Assembly: GCA_938049225.1 (NCBI GenBank)
Contig: CALICM010000005.1
Coordinates: forward strand, 24,068-88,067
Length of the DNA: 64,000 bases
DNA from: an uncultured Paracoccaceae bacterium
GTDB lineage: Bacteria; Pseudomonadota; Alphaproteobacteria; Rhodobacterales; Rhodobacteraceae
Reading direction: 5' to 3'
The notes below the pieces were generated by a model. That model saw nothing but the letters and a program-made list of their open reading frames with translations, did no database searches and was not told the origin of the DNA. A program made the translations under genes and the position numbers. Shown here piece by piece: positions 36,796 through 46,283 of this stretch (its first letter is position 1; the number at the start of each line of letters is the position of its first letter).

Positions 36796-36933
36796 CGCAA
36801 ACGCGTTGCGCGAACAGTCCTCCAAGACAAGGGCGCGTTCCTCGGCGAATGGAACCACCGAATCATCATTTGTGGAGCTTGCCCCCAAAGCCCATGCTCG
36901 CCAAACTGGGCACGAACTCAAAGGCCTTACTCG

Positions 36934-37581
36934 ATGACATCAGATACCAAACTGCGCGAGTCGATCTGCACGTTGGCGAAATCGATGTTCGACCGGGGCC
37001 TGACCGGGGGGGCGAGTGGCAATATCTCGGCGCGCACAACAGATGGCGGACTGCTGGTCACGCCGACCGGAACATCCTTTGGCAGCTTGGACCCCAGCCT
37101 TTTGGCGCATTTCGATGCGGTCGGTCGCCAAATCGGGGGGGATTCCCCCACCAAGGAGATGGCGCTGCATTCCGCGTTTTATGACACCCGTGCCTGCGGC
37201 GCTGTAGTGCATTTGCATGGGACCCATTCAACCGCGCTGTCGATGCTGCCAGACACCAACCCCGAGGATGTCCTGCCACCGCTAACCGCCTATGCGATTA
37301 TGAAGCTGGGGCGGGTGAAGCTGTTGCCCTACTTTCGGCCCGGGGACCCAGCAATGGGCGCGGCGGTGCGCGGTTTGGCAGGTAAACGAAGCGCCGTGCT
37401 GCTGGCCAACCACGGGCCTGTCGTGAGTGCGAAGGACCTGGAAGCCGCTGTATATGCGACTGAGGAGTTGGAGGAGACCGCGAAGCTGACCTTGCTCACA
37501 CGGGGGCTACAGCCGCGCTTGCTGACCACAGCACAGGTGCAGGATCTGGTGACGACCTTTGGGATCGAGTGGGAGGACTAG
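36934..37581 (+). CDS. otnC: 3-oxo-tetronate 4-phosphate decarboxylase (class II aldolase family)
   Basis: The 215-residue protein belongs to the class II aldolase/adducin family. The zinc-binding histidines are seen in AVVHLHGTHSTALSML and in LLANHGPVVSA; the phosphate-binding loop GLTGGASGNISART lies near residue 25. In this family OtnC decarboxylates 3-oxo-tetronate 4-phosphate to dihydroxyacetone phosphate in acid-sugar breakdown. It follows otnI after 138 bp. No clear Shine-Dalgarno is seen before ATG 36934, so the exact start is less sure. OtnK is absent from this window. Confidence 0.78.
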   Translation: MTSDTKLRESICTLAKSMFDRGLTGGASGNISARTTDGGLLVTPTGTSFGSLDPSLLAHFDAVGRQIGGDSPTKEMALHSAFYDTRACGAVVHLHGTHSTALSMLPDTNPEDVLPPLTAYAIMKLGRVKLLPYFRPGDPAMGAAVRGLAGKRSAVLLANHGPVVSAKDLEAAVYATEELEETAKLTLLTRGLQPRLLTTAQVQDLVTTFGIEWED

Positions 37582-37585
37582 GGGG

Positions 37586-37627
37586 GGCGGAGGGGCCAGC
37601 CTTTCGCGCTCGCCGGGATATTTTTTT
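37586..37627 (+). terminator. Probable terminator after otnC
   Basis: A G-rich stretch and a short GGCG/CGCC stem are followed by CGCCGGGATA and a run of seven T (37621-37627), 40 bp after the otnC stop. It resembles the GC-hairpin plus GGGATATTT arrangement seen near 16970. Confidence 0.45.
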
Positions 37628-37713
37628 GGAGAATGCTGAGGGATCGATAGGCATTCCGCTTGCCCTAACCGGGAAAGATAGGGAAATAGGGGCCGGGTAA
37701 AGAGAGGATCTTG

Positions 37714-38415
37714 ATGTTTGCCAGTAGTTTCCCGGATCGGGCAGAAATTGCGGCCCTGACAGCACGAATGCTGCTTGAGGTCGAAGCGGTGCATTTTCGG
37801 CCCGAGGAGCCCTATATCTTCACCTCGGGCCTGGCGAGTCCGGTCTATATCGATTGCCGGAAGTTGATCTCGTACCCGCGGATCCGCGCGGCGCTTATGG
37901 ATTTTTCGGTGGCGACCCTTGCCCGAGAGGCGGGTTTTGAGCAATTCGACGCGGTGGCGGGGGGCGAGACAGCGGGGATCCCTTTCGCCGCCTGGATCGC
38001 CGACCGCTTGGGTCTGCCGATGCAATATGTGCGCAAAAAACCAAAGGGGTTTGGACGCGATGCCCAGATCGAGGGGCTGATCACCGAGGGACAGCGGGTG
38101 CTGTTGGTCGAGGATCTGGCAACTGACGGAGGCTCGAAACTCACCTTTGCCGAGGCGATCCGCCGGGCAGGGGCGCACTGTGCTCATACATCGGTGGTGT
38201 TTTACTACGACATTTTCGCGGGCGGCGTTGAGACGTTGGCCGAGAACGGCTTGACGCTGCACTATCTGGCGACCTGGTGGGATGTGCTGGCCGCTGCACG
38301 CACCAGCGGGGCGTTTGATGCCGGGACAATCACGGCGGTCGAGGCTTTTCTGAACGCCCCCTTGGAGTGGTCTGGCACACACGGCGGGGTCACAGCTTTC
38401 GCGACCCAAGACTAG
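37714..38415 (+). CDS. pyrE: Orotate phosphoribosyltransferase
   Basis: This 233-residue protein has the OPRT features: [20 protein letters not shown] (substrate and phosphate contact), [19 protein letters not shown], and the PRPP motif [15 protein letters not shown] near residue 130. It makes OMP from orotate and PRPP in pyrimidine synthesis. I use ATG 37714 with GAGAGGA upstream; a TTG directly before it is also open. Its end overlaps the convergent ltnD gene by 4 bp. It lies outside any pyr operon here. Confidence 0.92.
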   Translation: MFASSFPDRAEIAALTARMLLEVEAVHFRPEEPYIFTSGLASPVYIDCRKLISYPRIRAALMDFSVATLAREAGFEQFDAVAGGETAGIPFAAWIADRLGLPMQYVRKKPKGFGRDAQIEGLITEGQRVLLVEDLATDGGSKLTFAEAIRRAGAHCAHTSVVFYYDIFAGGVETLAENGLTLHYLATWWDVLAAARTSGAFDAGTITAVEAFLNAPLEWSGTHGGVTAFATQD

Positions 38416-39290
38416 GGGAGTTTGACCCCGGCCCGGTCCGCCAGAATTTTCGCCACGGCTGCATCGGCCTCGCGGCCTAAACCCTGGGCCGACGCCTGGG
38501 TGAACAGTGCAAGGGCGGCTTGGCTGAGCGGCAGATCGGCATCTGCGGCAGTTTGCGAGACAATACCAAGATCTTTGACAAAGATATCGACAGCCGAGAA
38601 GGGTGTATAATCGCCCTCGACCACCTGGCGCCCCCGGTTCTCGAACATCCACGACCCGCCGGCGCTGTCGCAAATCACATCATAAACAGTCTGCAGATCC
38701 AGCCCCTCGCGGGTCGCCAAGACCATCGCCTCGGCCATCGCCGCGATATGGACGCCGGCGAGTAACTGGTTTATCATCTTGATCTTTGAACCGACACCGG
38801 GGGCCTCGCCCAAACGGAAAACCTTGGTGGACACCGCTTCCAGCGCGGGGGCCGCTTTATCGAAGGCTTTGGCGGCACCCGAGGCGATGATCGTTAACTC
38901 GCCGCTGCCCGCCTTGGCGGCTCCGCCCGAAACGGGCGCGTCGATCACGGCCATGCCCGCCGCCACAAGGTCCGCCGCGATGCGCACTGCTTCGGCCGGG
39001 GGAATGGTGGTGCAAAGGACGAAAACCGCGCCCAGGGGGGCCGCGCTGACAGCGCCACGACCGCCAAAGAGTACAGCCTGTGCCTGCTGCGCGTTGACAA
39101 CGAACACGAAGACAACATCGGCATCGCGAGCAGCCTCCGCCGGGGTAACAGCGGGGCGACCACCGGCCTCGGAAAACCGCTCAAGCGTTTCTTCGACGAC
39201 ATCGCAACCCGCCGTTTGAATGCCCGCCCTGAGCAGCGAGACTGCCGCCCCCCAACCCATCGATCCCAGTCCAATCACAGCTGCTTTCAT
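38412..39290 (-). CDS. ltnD: L-threonate dehydrogenase (LtnD) type beta-hydroxyacid dehydrogenase
   Basis: A 292-residue NAD-dependent dehydrogenase with Rossmann motif [16 protein letters not shown], substrate motif [18 protein letters not shown], and the catalytic lysine in [17 protein letters not shown]. The [12 protein letters not shown] stretch is typical of the LtnD/YgbJ branch, which oxidises L-threonate to 2-oxo-tetronate. The otnI and otnC genes nearby support that reading. It lies 1 bp after glpK on the same strand, so the two are co-transcribed; that linkage to glycerol use is not usual. Confidence 0.78.
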   Translation of the reverse strand: MKAAVIGLGSMGWGAAVSLLRAGIQTAGCDVVEETLERFSEAGGRPAVTPAEAARDADVVFVFVVNAQQAQAVLFGGRGAVSAAPLGAVFVLCTTIPPAEAVRIAADLVAAGMAVIDAPVSGGAAKAGSGELTIIASGAAKAFDKAAPALEAVSTKVFRLGEAPGVGSKIKMINQLLAGVHIAAMAEAMVLATREGLDLQTVYDVICDSAGGSWMFENRGRQVVEGDYTPFSAVDIFVKDLGIVSQTAADADLPLSQAALALFTQASAQGLGREADAAVAKILADRAGVKLP

Positions 39291-39291
39291 A

Positions 39292-40785
39292 TCAAGCCCC
39301 CCGGCTCAAAGTACGTTGCACGGCGTCTTGCCAGCCTGCATAGCGCCGGGTGCGGGTGTCAGTGTCCATTTGCGGTTCGAACCGCTGCTCCAGCGCCCAA
39401 TTGGCCGCGAATCCGGCTTGATCCGGATAGATCCCAGCCCGCTGCCCCGCCAACCAGGCCGCCCCCAGGGCAGTGGTTTCCAGCACTTTGGGGCGATCAA
39501 CCGGGGCGCCCAGCATATCGGACAGAAATTGCATCGACCAATCCGAGGCGGACATGCCGCCATCGACACGCAGCACCGCTTGGGCCTGGTCCGCACCCCA
39601 ATCCCCCTGCATTGCTTCCCACAAATCACGGGTTTGGAAAGCAACAGATTCGAGGGCCGCACGGGCAAATTCGGCGGGGCCGGAAGCACGGGTGAGACCA
39701 TAGATCGCCCCGCGGCAATCGGCGTCCCAATAGGGCGCGCCAAGGCCGGTGAAGGCCGGAACAAGGTAGAGTTCCTGTGCAGGGTCGGCGGCCGCCGCCA
39801 AGGGCTGAGTTTCGGTTGCGTGGCGGATGATTTTCAGGCCATCGCGCAACCATTGGACAACAGCGCCCGCGATAAAGATCGACCCCTCAAGGGCATAGGT
39901 CGGCTTGCCGTCAAACTGATAGGCGATGGTGGTTAGCAGGCGGTTGGTACTGGTCACGGCGCGGTCACCTGTGTTGAGCAGCGCGAAGCAGCCTGTACCA
40001 TATGTGGACTTCAGCATGCCCGGTTCGAAACAGGCTTGGCCAACCGTGGCCGCCTGCTGGTCACCGGCGACGCCCAGGATTGGGATCTCGCGTCCGAACA
40101 GATCGCCACGGGCCATGCCGAAATCGGCAGCGCAGTCTTTCACCTCGGGCAAAAGCGAGAGGGGGATGTTCAGCAGCGCGCAGATCTCGGCATCCCAACT
40201 GCCCTGATGTATGTTATAAAGCATCGTGCGGGCTGCATTTGTGGCATCGGTGACGTGTTGACGGGCGCCCGTCAGGCGCCAGATCAGGAAGCTGTCGACG
40301 GTCCCAAAGGCCAGTTTGCCCGCCTCGGCGTCGGCACGGGCCCCCTCAACGGTGTCCAAGATCCAGGCGAGCTTCGTCGCGCTAAAATAGGGATCCAGCA
40401 GCAGGCCGGTTTTGGCGGTGATCATCGGCTCGTGACCTGCCGCCTTGAGCTCGGCACAGCGATTCGACGTTCGTCGGTCCTGCCAAACGATGGCATTATA
40501 GATCGGCTTGCCGGTCTCGCGGTCCCACAGAACAACAGTCTCGCGCTGGTTGGTAATGCCGATGGCCGCGATTTCATCAGGGGTTAAACCGGCACGTTCA
40601 ATCGCTGCGCGACATGTCCCTGCGGTTGTAGACCACAAATCGGCCGGATTATGCTCGACCCAGCCTGACGCAGGGAAATGCTGGGTAAACTCCTCCTGCG
40701 CGCTGGCCACAGGCACCATATCTTGGTCGAAAACGATGGCGCGACTGGACGTAGTCCCTTGATCTATGGCCAAAATGTGGCGCAT
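39292..40785 (-). CDS. glpK: Glycerol kinase
   Basis: GlpK phosphorylates glycerol to sn-glycerol 3-phosphate in the cytosol. The 497-residue FGGY-family kinase begins [20 protein letters not shown] (ATP-binding phosphate loop), carries [15 protein letters not shown] and the C-terminal FGGY signature [15 protein letters not shown]. Start ATG at 40785 follows GGGGAGGGGGATC; an upstream in-frame codon at 40800 is less likely. It is followed by ltnD with a 1-bp gap. No glycerol facilitator or GlpD gene is in the window. Confidence 0.94.
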   Translation of the reverse strand: MRHILAIDQGTTSSRAIVFDQDMVPVASAQEEFTQHFPASGWVEHNPADLWSTTAGTCRAAIERAGLTPDEIAAIGITNQRETVVLWDRETGKPIYNAIVWQDRRTSNRCAELKAAGHEPMITAKTGLLLDPYFSATKLAWILDTVEGARADAEAGKLAFGTVDSFLIWRLTGARQHVTDATNAARTMLYNIHQGSWDAEICALLNIPLSLLPEVKDCAADFGMARGDLFGREIPILGVAGDQQAATVGQACFEPGMLKSTYGTGCFALLNTGDRAVTSTNRLLTTIAYQFDGKPTYALEGSIFIAGAVVQWLRDGLKIIRHATETQPLAAAADPAQELYLVPAFTGLGAPYWDADCRGAIYGLTRASGPAEFARAALESVAFQTRDLWEAMQGDWGADQAQAVLRVDGGMSASDWSMQFLSDMLGAPVDRPKVLETTALGAAWLAGQRAGIYPDQAGFAANWALEQRFEPQMDTDTRTRRYAGWQDAVQRTLSRGA

Positions 40786-40947
40786 GATCCCCCTCCCCAT
40801 TAGTATTGTCTTTACGCAACAGTTGCATTGGGGCCACCTCTACCGCAAGCCCCGAGATTTCTGTTTTCGTGCGCGGTGGCGACGTGGCGCCGGTTCTTCT
40901 TATCACTTTTGGTCAAATACTAACGGCAGATGTTTTCACACTGCCCA

Positions 40948-40974
40948 AAGAAAAAGCGGGCCCAAGGGCCCGCT
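40948..40974 (-). terminator. Rho-independent terminator of the DUF6280-like gene
   Basis: A 9-bp perfect stem AGCGGGCCC/GGGCCCGCT with a two-base loop is followed on the minus strand by TTTTTCTTT. It lies 30 bp after the stop of the small gene at 41005. It is the clearest simple intrinsic terminator in the window. Confidence 0.88.
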
Positions 40975-41004
40975 CGTTCAAAACCGCGCTGTCTGGTCTT
41001 CAAA

Positions 41005-41307
41005 CTAGGCCGCCGCGCGGCGTTCGCTTTCTTCGCGGCTTAGCGCAACCGAAGTCCTTACGCCTTGCGAAACAAAGGTCATAAGGCCTTTGACCGCCCG
41101 CTCGTTTGGATCGATTCCGGCACAGCTAAGTACCTCACGACCATCACGAGACCGTGCCCAACGTGCAATCACTTCTTGCCCGTTGCCGTATTTCTTATCA
41201 TCAGCGATCGCATCGTCCAGCGCGGCCAGTACAACGGCCGCGAACAACTTCTGTGCCCGCTTGCCTTGATCGTTTGCGAAAGCTGTTGCATCTACATAAT
41301 CGAACAT
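41005..41307 (-). CDS. Small conserved protein, DUF6280-like
   Basis: A 100-residue soluble protein (MFDYVDATAFANDQGKRAQKLF...). The sequence ALDDAIADDKKYGNGQEVIARWARSRDGREVLSCAGIDP resembles a protein conserved across Rhodobacterales that I know as DUF6280. There are no membrane helices and one cysteine. Its own terminator follows, and a cluster of dyads lies upstream. It is therefore probably a monocistronic, tightly regulated gene. Function is unknown. Confidence 0.75.
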   Translation of the reverse strand: MFDYVDATAFANDQGKRAQKLFAAVVLAALDDAIADDKKYGNGQEVIARWARSRDGREVLSCAGIDPNERAVKGLMTFVSQGVRTSVALSREESERRAAA

Positions 41308-41753
41308 TGCGTCCCCTTCTGGGATTCTCCGTCTGGTTTGCGGTGCAATATGACGGTTTTTTAATCCTGAGCCAATGCGTTTTACGCATAGCAGCTATGA
41401 CGCATCATCGCGCCAGACACGCATAGCGTGTTTGTTATTCTGAGTCACTACAATTTATGGATCATATTCGCCTCGAAACAGCCAAACTCGTTAACGGGAT
41501 CTAGGTGCAATATAAAGGTTAACAACCCCTTAATGATCTATTCAATCTGTGATTGAGTGTCGCGAATTTCATTTTGATCACAGGCAGTCATTTCCGCGCG
41601 AGAAACCCAGCACGGCACCGTCCCTGCCGCGTTGCGCGCAATTTCTCAACGCCATTACAAAATTCAGCCGATATTCAGCAGAATCATCGCAGTGGCTTGA
41701 GCAGCACATCGCTTCGCGATACTTTCCCCGCGGGGGCCAGAACCGAGGGCAAA
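41308..41753. other. Intergenic region between the DUF6280-like gene and the 41754 gene
   Basis: No gene is seen. The left part holds a cluster of three dyads (annotated separately); the rest is AT-rich with an A/T-rich stretch near 41500-41540 that could hold promoters for either divergent gene. No tRNA or known RNA was recognised. Confidence 0.5.
41375..41431 (-). promoter_or_regulatory. Three successive perfect dyads upstream of the DUF6280-like gene
   Basis: ATGCGT-TTT-ACGCAT (41375-41389), CATAGC-A-GCTATG (41387-41399) and ACACGC-ATA-GCGTGT (41417-41431) follow each other within 57 bp, 68 bp or more from the start codon at 41307. The first two overlap by 3 bp, so they cannot both form as hairpins; they fit protein-binding sites better. 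Confidence 0.5.
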
Positions 41754-42605
41754 ATGACGGACCAGGTTCGGGCACGGGTTTCGCACCTGTTTGCACGTAC
41801 CGGCGCGGTCGCGCTGGATATTTTTCGTGTGGCCGCTGGTCAGGCGAAGCGTGCCCGACCACATGTTCAGGCCGCCATGCGTGTCGTTGGGGCGTGGATT
41901 CTGCTTCTAACCGAAAGGACACTTCGCATCCTTTGGCCCCTTTGGGCCGCCGGATGGGCCCGAACTGTTCGTCTGTACCACCGTCTATCCCTGCGCCAAA
42001 GATTGTATACAGCCGCTGGACTCGCGGCGGGCATCGTCGTTTTGGGGTTGGCCATTCCGCAACAACAGGAAACGTCGGAAGGTGTCGCCAAAGCGCAGGC
42101 GAGCCCTTCTCCCCCTGTCGTTGAACGACGCTGGCGGATGGCAAGCTACCCCTCTCTCGCGACTTGGTCCCGAGGGGCTGAAACTGGGCCGGAAGCTTTG
42201 CGCTATGTTGAGCAGCAGATCGCGACACGAAATGGGGGTGAATTTCGCAGCGTGATGACCGTGAACCCCGCGCTGATGACCCTGACCGAGCAGGCCATGG
42301 TCGGGCAGCCGATGCAAGCGGCCCTTTATGAAAAACAAGGCGAAAGCGTCGCGGTGGCCTTGGCGCGGATACAACGGATCGACGCTCTTTTGCTGATCGA
42401 TGCCTGCGGGGACGAGGTCCAGGTCAAGATCGCAGGGCTGAACTTCGTGCGAATGTCCGACCCTGATCAGCAGGGGTTCTCGGCGATGTTGCCGCGGCGC
42501 AATGGGGATTTCTTGATGATCCGCTCGACCCTTTCACAAGCCGAAGTGCAAAAGCTTGTCACCCCTGCCAGACTGAAGGAATTGGGTTTGGTAACAGGGC
42601 TTTAG
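41754..42605 (+). CDS. Membrane-anchored protein of unknown function
   Basis: A 283-residue protein. The N-terminal third is basic and helical with a hydrophobic run at about residues 47-66 (AMRVVGAWILLLTERTLRIL) and another at about 85-105 (LYTAAGLAAGIVVLGLAIP). The rest is hydrophilic, with a PSPPVVERRWRMASYPSLATWS linker and a C-terminal domain (MTVNPALMTLTEQAMVGQPMQAALY...) that looks extracytoplasmic. I do not recognise a family. The start MTDQVRARVSHLF at 41754 is preceded by GAGGGCAAA; the frame is open to 41553 without a better site. Confidence 0.65.
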   Translation: MTDQVRARVSHLFARTGAVALDIFRVAAGQAKRARPHVQAAMRVVGAWILLLTERTLRILWPLWAAGWARTVRLYHRLSLRQRLYTAAGLAAGIVVLGLAIPQQQETSEGVAKAQASPSPPVVERRWRMASYPSLATWSRGAETGPEALRYVEQQIATRNGGEFRSVMTVNPALMTLTEQAMVGQPMQAALYEKQGESVAVALARIQRIDALLLIDACGDEVQVKIAGLNFVRMSDPDQQGFSAMLPRRNGDFLMIRSTLSQAEVQKLVTPARLKELGLVTGL

Positions 42606-42665
42606 GCCCTTTGAATTGCGGGCAACCCAATCCGAAAACCAGTTTCCTTTCTTTCGGATTGCGCT

Positions 42666-43471
42666 TTAGCCGAGGAGGCAGCGGGTCAGCGCCGAGTCAG
42701 GATCGCGCAGACCATCGATCACATCGAAATGATGCCGAACCGGCTCCTTAACCTGGGCCATATCCGCCCCCAGGCCGGTCCAGATGTTGGCCAGCAGCGT
42801 GGACTGGCGAACAAACTCGGGGCGCTCGTCGGCCCCGACCCAGACGGTCACACGGGTGCCTTCGACGGGGATTAGCAGGGCGGGGCTTTCGGCCTGGGCC
42901 ATGTCCAATTCCAGGCGGAAATCAGCATTCATCTGGGTCCGCAGCAAGGGTCGCAGATCGTGCGCCCCGCTGATCGAGACGACATGCGCAATCCGCGCCG
43001 CCACCGCCTGCGGCAAGCGGCTGTTTGCACAGACCTGGCGGGTCACCAAATGGCCGCCAGCGGAATGTCCAACCAATCGGATCGGCCCAGGATCAAAGCG
43101 GCCGCCGCCGCAATGGCTTTGGTCGTTTCGGTTGTGATTGCGGCAATGGAACAGTCTGGAACCAAGGTGTAGCTCGGCATCGCCACCGCCCAGACCGCAG
43201 CCAGAGGGCCCGCAGCCAAATGCGACCAATAGGACTTATCAAAAGCCCGCCAGTAACCGCCATGTACAAAGACAATCAGACCCACCGGCGCGCCTTTAGG
43301 CCGAAACAAATCGAACCGATGACGCGGGCCCGGCCCGTACTGCAGGTCCAACTCGGCGTTGTGCGCCGCACGAAACGCCGCTGCCTGGTCCACCCAACGC
43401 GTGATAAACTCATCCGCCCCCGGAATATGGTCCCGATTGGCATAGGCGTCATCCCAGTCCGCTATGTGCAT
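42666..43471 (-). pseudogene. Alpha/beta hydrolase (esterase/arylformamidase-like), frameshifted
   Basis: Two overlapping frames encode one hydrolase. The first (ATG 43471, MHIADWDDAYANRDHIPG) carries the oxyanion motif VFVHGGYW and ends at 43043. The second carries the nucleophile motif IRLVGHSAGGHL and a likely catalytic His in VRHHFDVIDGL, ending at 42666. A single missing base near 43083-43090, within GGGCCGATC, accounts for the break: adding one base after CTGGG joins ALILG to PIRLVGHSAGG. The family includes kynurenine formamidase-like esterases. It could be a true pseudogene or a sequencing error. It lies after FAD-oxidase gene 1, separated by a GGGGATATTT motif. Confidence 0.8.
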
Positions 43472-43486
43472 CGCACCCCCATCTCC

Positions 43487-43515
43487 TGTCCCCAAATATC
43501 CCCGCCGGAGGCATC
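43487..43515 (-). repeat. GGGGATATTT intergenic motif, second copy
   Basis: On the minus strand CCTCCGGCGGGGATATTT (starting at 43510) then GGGGACAGGAG lies between the FAD-oxidase stop and the hydrolase start. The same CCTCCGGCGGGGATATTT occurs before murD, and a related GGGATATTTGGGGGACAAAG is at the right edge of the window. Confidence 0.5.
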
Positions 43516-43542
43516 CAGCGCGGGGCATACGCGCAACCTCGT

Positions 43543-44850
43543 TTAAACACCCAGACGGTCCCGCATCGCATACCAGGTCATTGCCAGAACCAACAGCGGA
43601 TGCCTCAGCACCGCGCCGCCCGGAAATCGGCGGTGCGAGAGCCGGGCAAAGTGAGAAAACCCGTCGGGCGCGCCCAGCACATGTTGGGCCATCAGTTTGC
43701 CCGCCAGGCTGGCCATCGCAACACCATGCCCGGAAAAACCGCCCGCGATCAGACGCGTGTCGCCATGGCTGCGGAAATAGGGCAGACGGCTGCGGGTAAT
43801 CCCCAGGGTGCCGCCCCAGGCATAATCGATCCTGGCATCCGCCAGCTGCGGATAGACTTTCAGCATATTGGGCCGAACCACTGCGGCGATATCCTGAGGA
43901 AAACGATAGCCATAGGTCTCGCCACCACCGAACAGCATTCGGTCATCGGCCGTCAGCCGATAATAATTCACCACGAACTTGCTGTCGTTCACGGCAACTT
44001 TGTTACGGATCAACCCTTCGGCCTGGTCACGGCCGAGGGGCTCTGTCACCGCGATGAAATTGTTGATCGGCATGATGCGCGCCGCGGCCCGCGGCTCTAA
44101 CCCGCCCAGATAGCCGTTACAGGCATAAAGGACATGGTTCGCCGTGACGCAACCCGCCGCCGTCCGCACCTTATGCGGTGCGGTATCGGTCACCGCCTCC
44201 ACCCGGCTCACTTCGAAGATTTGGACCCCACCCGCTTGGGCCGCAATCGCCATGCCCAGCGCATAGTTCAAAGGGTGCAAATGCCCTGCCCCCTGGTCCA
44301 GGACACCGCCCTTGTACATATCCGTCCCAACAGCGCTTCGCACCGCGGCCAGGTCCAGCGGCGTGAGTTGGTCATAGCCCAAATGGCTCTGAAGATGGTC
44401 GACCTCGCGGTGGGCCGCACGCACACCCGCCGCCGAAACCTCGGCGTGGATCAAACCGGCGCGCAGGTCGCACGCAATCTGATGGGTGGCGATTGCGGCG
44501 CGCACGGTTGCCTTGGCGTCTTCGGCCAAGTGCCAAAGGGTGCGCGCATCATCCACCCCCAGCAACGCCTCGAGCGTCAGTTGGTCGACCCTCTGGCCAC
44601 TGCCCAACTGACCGCCGTTGCGGCCCGAGGCCCCCCAGCCCACATGATTCGCCTCGAGCACAACAACGGACAGGCCCTGGCCCATCAGCGTCAGCGCCGC
44701 CGAAAGGCCCGTGAAGCCCGCGCCGATGATGCAAACATCCGCCTGGATGTCACCCTCAAGCACCGGACATTCGGGGAAACCGTTGGCCGTCGCATGGTAA
44801 TAGCTGGGCGGATAAGCCCCGCCGGGATCATTCGCGCGCAGCAGATCCAT
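43543..44850 (-). CDS. FAD-dependent oxidoreductase, gamma-glutamylputrescine oxidase-like
   Basis: A 435-residue protein of the DAO (glycine/D-amino-acid oxidase) fold. The FAD motif DVCIIGAGFTGLSAALTLMGQG lies near residue 39-60, followed by EANHVGWGASGRNGGQL, the covalent or tight FAD stretch used by PuuB-like enzymes, and GFSGHGVAMASLAGKLMAQ near the C-terminus. PuuB oxidises gamma-glutamylputrescine. ATG 44850 overlaps the stop of the glutamine-synthetase-like gene by one base (TGATG), which fixes the start and links the two. It is a paralogue of the gene at 52486. Confidence 0.88.
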   Translation of the reverse strand: MDLLRANDPGGAYPPSYYHATANGFPECPVLEGDIQADVCIIGAGFTGLSAALTLMGQGLSVVVLEANHVGWGASGRNGGQLGSGQRVDQLTLEALLGVDDARTLWHLAEDAKATVRAAIATHQIACDLRAGLIHAEVSAAGVRAAHREVDHLQSHLGYDQLTPLDLAAVRSAVGTDMYKGGVLDQGAGHLHPLNYALGMAIAAQAGGVQIFEVSRVEAVTDTAPHKVRTAAGCVTANHVLYACNGYLGGLEPRAAARIMPINNFIAVTEPLGRDQAEGLIRNKVAVNDSKFVVNYYRLTADDRMLFGGGETYGYRFPQDIAAVVRPNMLKVYPQLADARIDYAWGGTLGITRSRLPYFRSHGDTRLIAGGFSGHGVAMASLAGKLMAQHVLGAPDGFSHFARLSHRRFPGGAVLRHPLLVLAMTWYAMRDRLGV

Positions 44851-46217
44851 CAGACGTTCAGCAATAGATGTTCCCGCTCCCACGGGCTGATGACCGTCAG
44901 GAACCCTTCCGCCTCGTGCCGTTTCAGCGCTGCGTAGACTTGACAGAACACAGGTCCCAGAACCTCGACCACCGCAGGCTCCGCCTCGAAAGCATCCAGC
45001 GCCTCAAGCAAGCTGCGCGGCAACGCATAATCGTGGTCATAAGCTTCGCCCACCACCGCGCGACGCGGCGCCAACGCTTGTTTCATTCCCAAATAGCCAC
45101 AGGCCAGCGAGGCGGCCAGCGCCAGATAGGGGTTCGCATCCATCCCAACGATCCGGTTTTCGACCCGCCGCGCTTGTGGCGTGCTGACCGGCACGCGCAG
45201 ACCGGTGGTGCGGTTGTCCGGCCCCCATTCCAAATTGATCGGCGCGGATCCCTGCGGTACATAGCGGCGGTACGAGTTCACATAGGGTGCCAACATCGGG
45301 ATGACATTGGGCAGATAGCGCTGCTGCCCCCCCAAAAACGCGTGAAACAGCGGTGTCTCGGCGCCCCCATCGCCCGCGAATATCGTCTGGCCTTGGCTGT
45401 CCAGGATCGACTGGTGGATATGCATGGCCGAACCAGGCTCGTGCTGCATGGGCTTTGCCATGAAGGTGGCGAAGCAACCTTGGCGCAGGGCGGCCTCGCG
45501 GATCGTGCGTTTGAAAAGAAACACTTGATCGGCCAGGGCCAGCGGGTCGCCATGGACGAAATTGATCTCGATCTGACCCGCCCCGCCCTCTTGGATGATC
45601 GTATCGATCTCAAACCCTTGGGCTTCCGCAAAGTCATAGATGTCGTCGATCACCGGGCCGTACTCATCGACGGCCGTCATCGAATAGGCTTGGCGGCTGG
45701 CGACCACCCGGCCCGTGCGCCCCATGGGTGGCTCGATCGGTTGATCCGGGTTGGTGTTGGGCTTGGTCAGATAGAACTCCATCTCGGGCGCCACGATGGG
45801 CCGCCAGCCTTCGGCGGCATAGAGATCAAGCACACGTTTAAGCACGTTGCGCGGCGCAAAGGGCACGGGCACCCCGTCGAGATCTGCAATGTCGTGTATG
45901 ACTTGGATGGTCACATCCTGCGCCCATGGCGAGGCAGCCGCAGCGGTGAAATCCGGTGTCAGCACCATGTCGCTCTCGGTCCATTGGTGCTTGATGTCCA
46001 TGTCGACATAATCGCCGTCAATGGTCTGGTAAAAGATCGATTTCGGCAAATACATCCGATCGGCGCGCGCGAATTTGGTGTCCGGCATCGCCTTGCCGCG
46101 GCTAATCCCCGCGATATCGGCGACCACGCATTCGACCTCCTCAACCCGGCGACCGTTCAACCAATTTCGCGCGGCAAGGGGCAGGTTTTGGGTCCAGTCC
46201 TCGGGGCCATGTGGCAT
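44850..46217 (-). CDS. Glutamine synthetase-like gamma-glutamylpolyamine ligase (PuuA type)
   Basis: A 455-residue glutamine synthetase III-like/PuuA family enzyme, which adds glutamate to the amine of putrescine or related amines with ATP. Motifs include VAPEMEFYL (metal glutamates), GGAGQIEINFVHGDPL, FMAKPMQHEPGSAMHIHQSI (ATP binding) and RVENRIVGMDANPYLALAASL. ATG 46217 has AGGA upstream; the frame is open to 46274. It is coupled to FAD-oxidase gene 1 and lies 67 bp after the agmatinase-family gene. PuuA activity is inferred from context; the exact amine is not known. Confidence 0.87.
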   Translation of the reverse strand: MPHGPEDWTQNLPLAARNWLNGRRVEEVECVVADIAGISRGKAMPDTKFARADRMYLPKSIFYQTIDGDYVDMDIKHQWTESDMVLTPDFTAAAASPWAQDVTIQVIHDIADLDGVPVPFAPRNVLKRVLDLYAAEGWRPIVAPEMEFYLTKPNTNPDQPIEPPMGRTGRVVASRQAYSMTAVDEYGPVIDDIYDFAEAQGFEIDTIIQEGGAGQIEINFVHGDPLALADQVFLFKRTIREAALRQGCFATFMAKPMQHEPGSAMHIHQSILDSQGQTIFAGDGGAETPLFHAFLGGQQRYLPNVIPMLAPYVNSYRRYVPQGSAPINLEWGPDNRTTGLRVPVSTPQARRVENRIVGMDANPYLALAASLACGYLGMKQALAPRRAVVGEAYDHDYALPRSLLEALDAFEAEPAVVEVLGPVFCQVYAALKRHEAEGFLTVISPWEREHLLLNV

Positions 46218-46283
46218 AGCGCAGATCCTATTTTCGATCGTCACAGCAATAGGCGAGGCGCCGCGTCGCCGCAACCAGCCGCG

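Noticed and set aside
43043..43229. Programmed frameshift in the hydrolase
   Set aside because: No slippery heptamer with downstream stem was evident; a one-base deletion is a simpler account.
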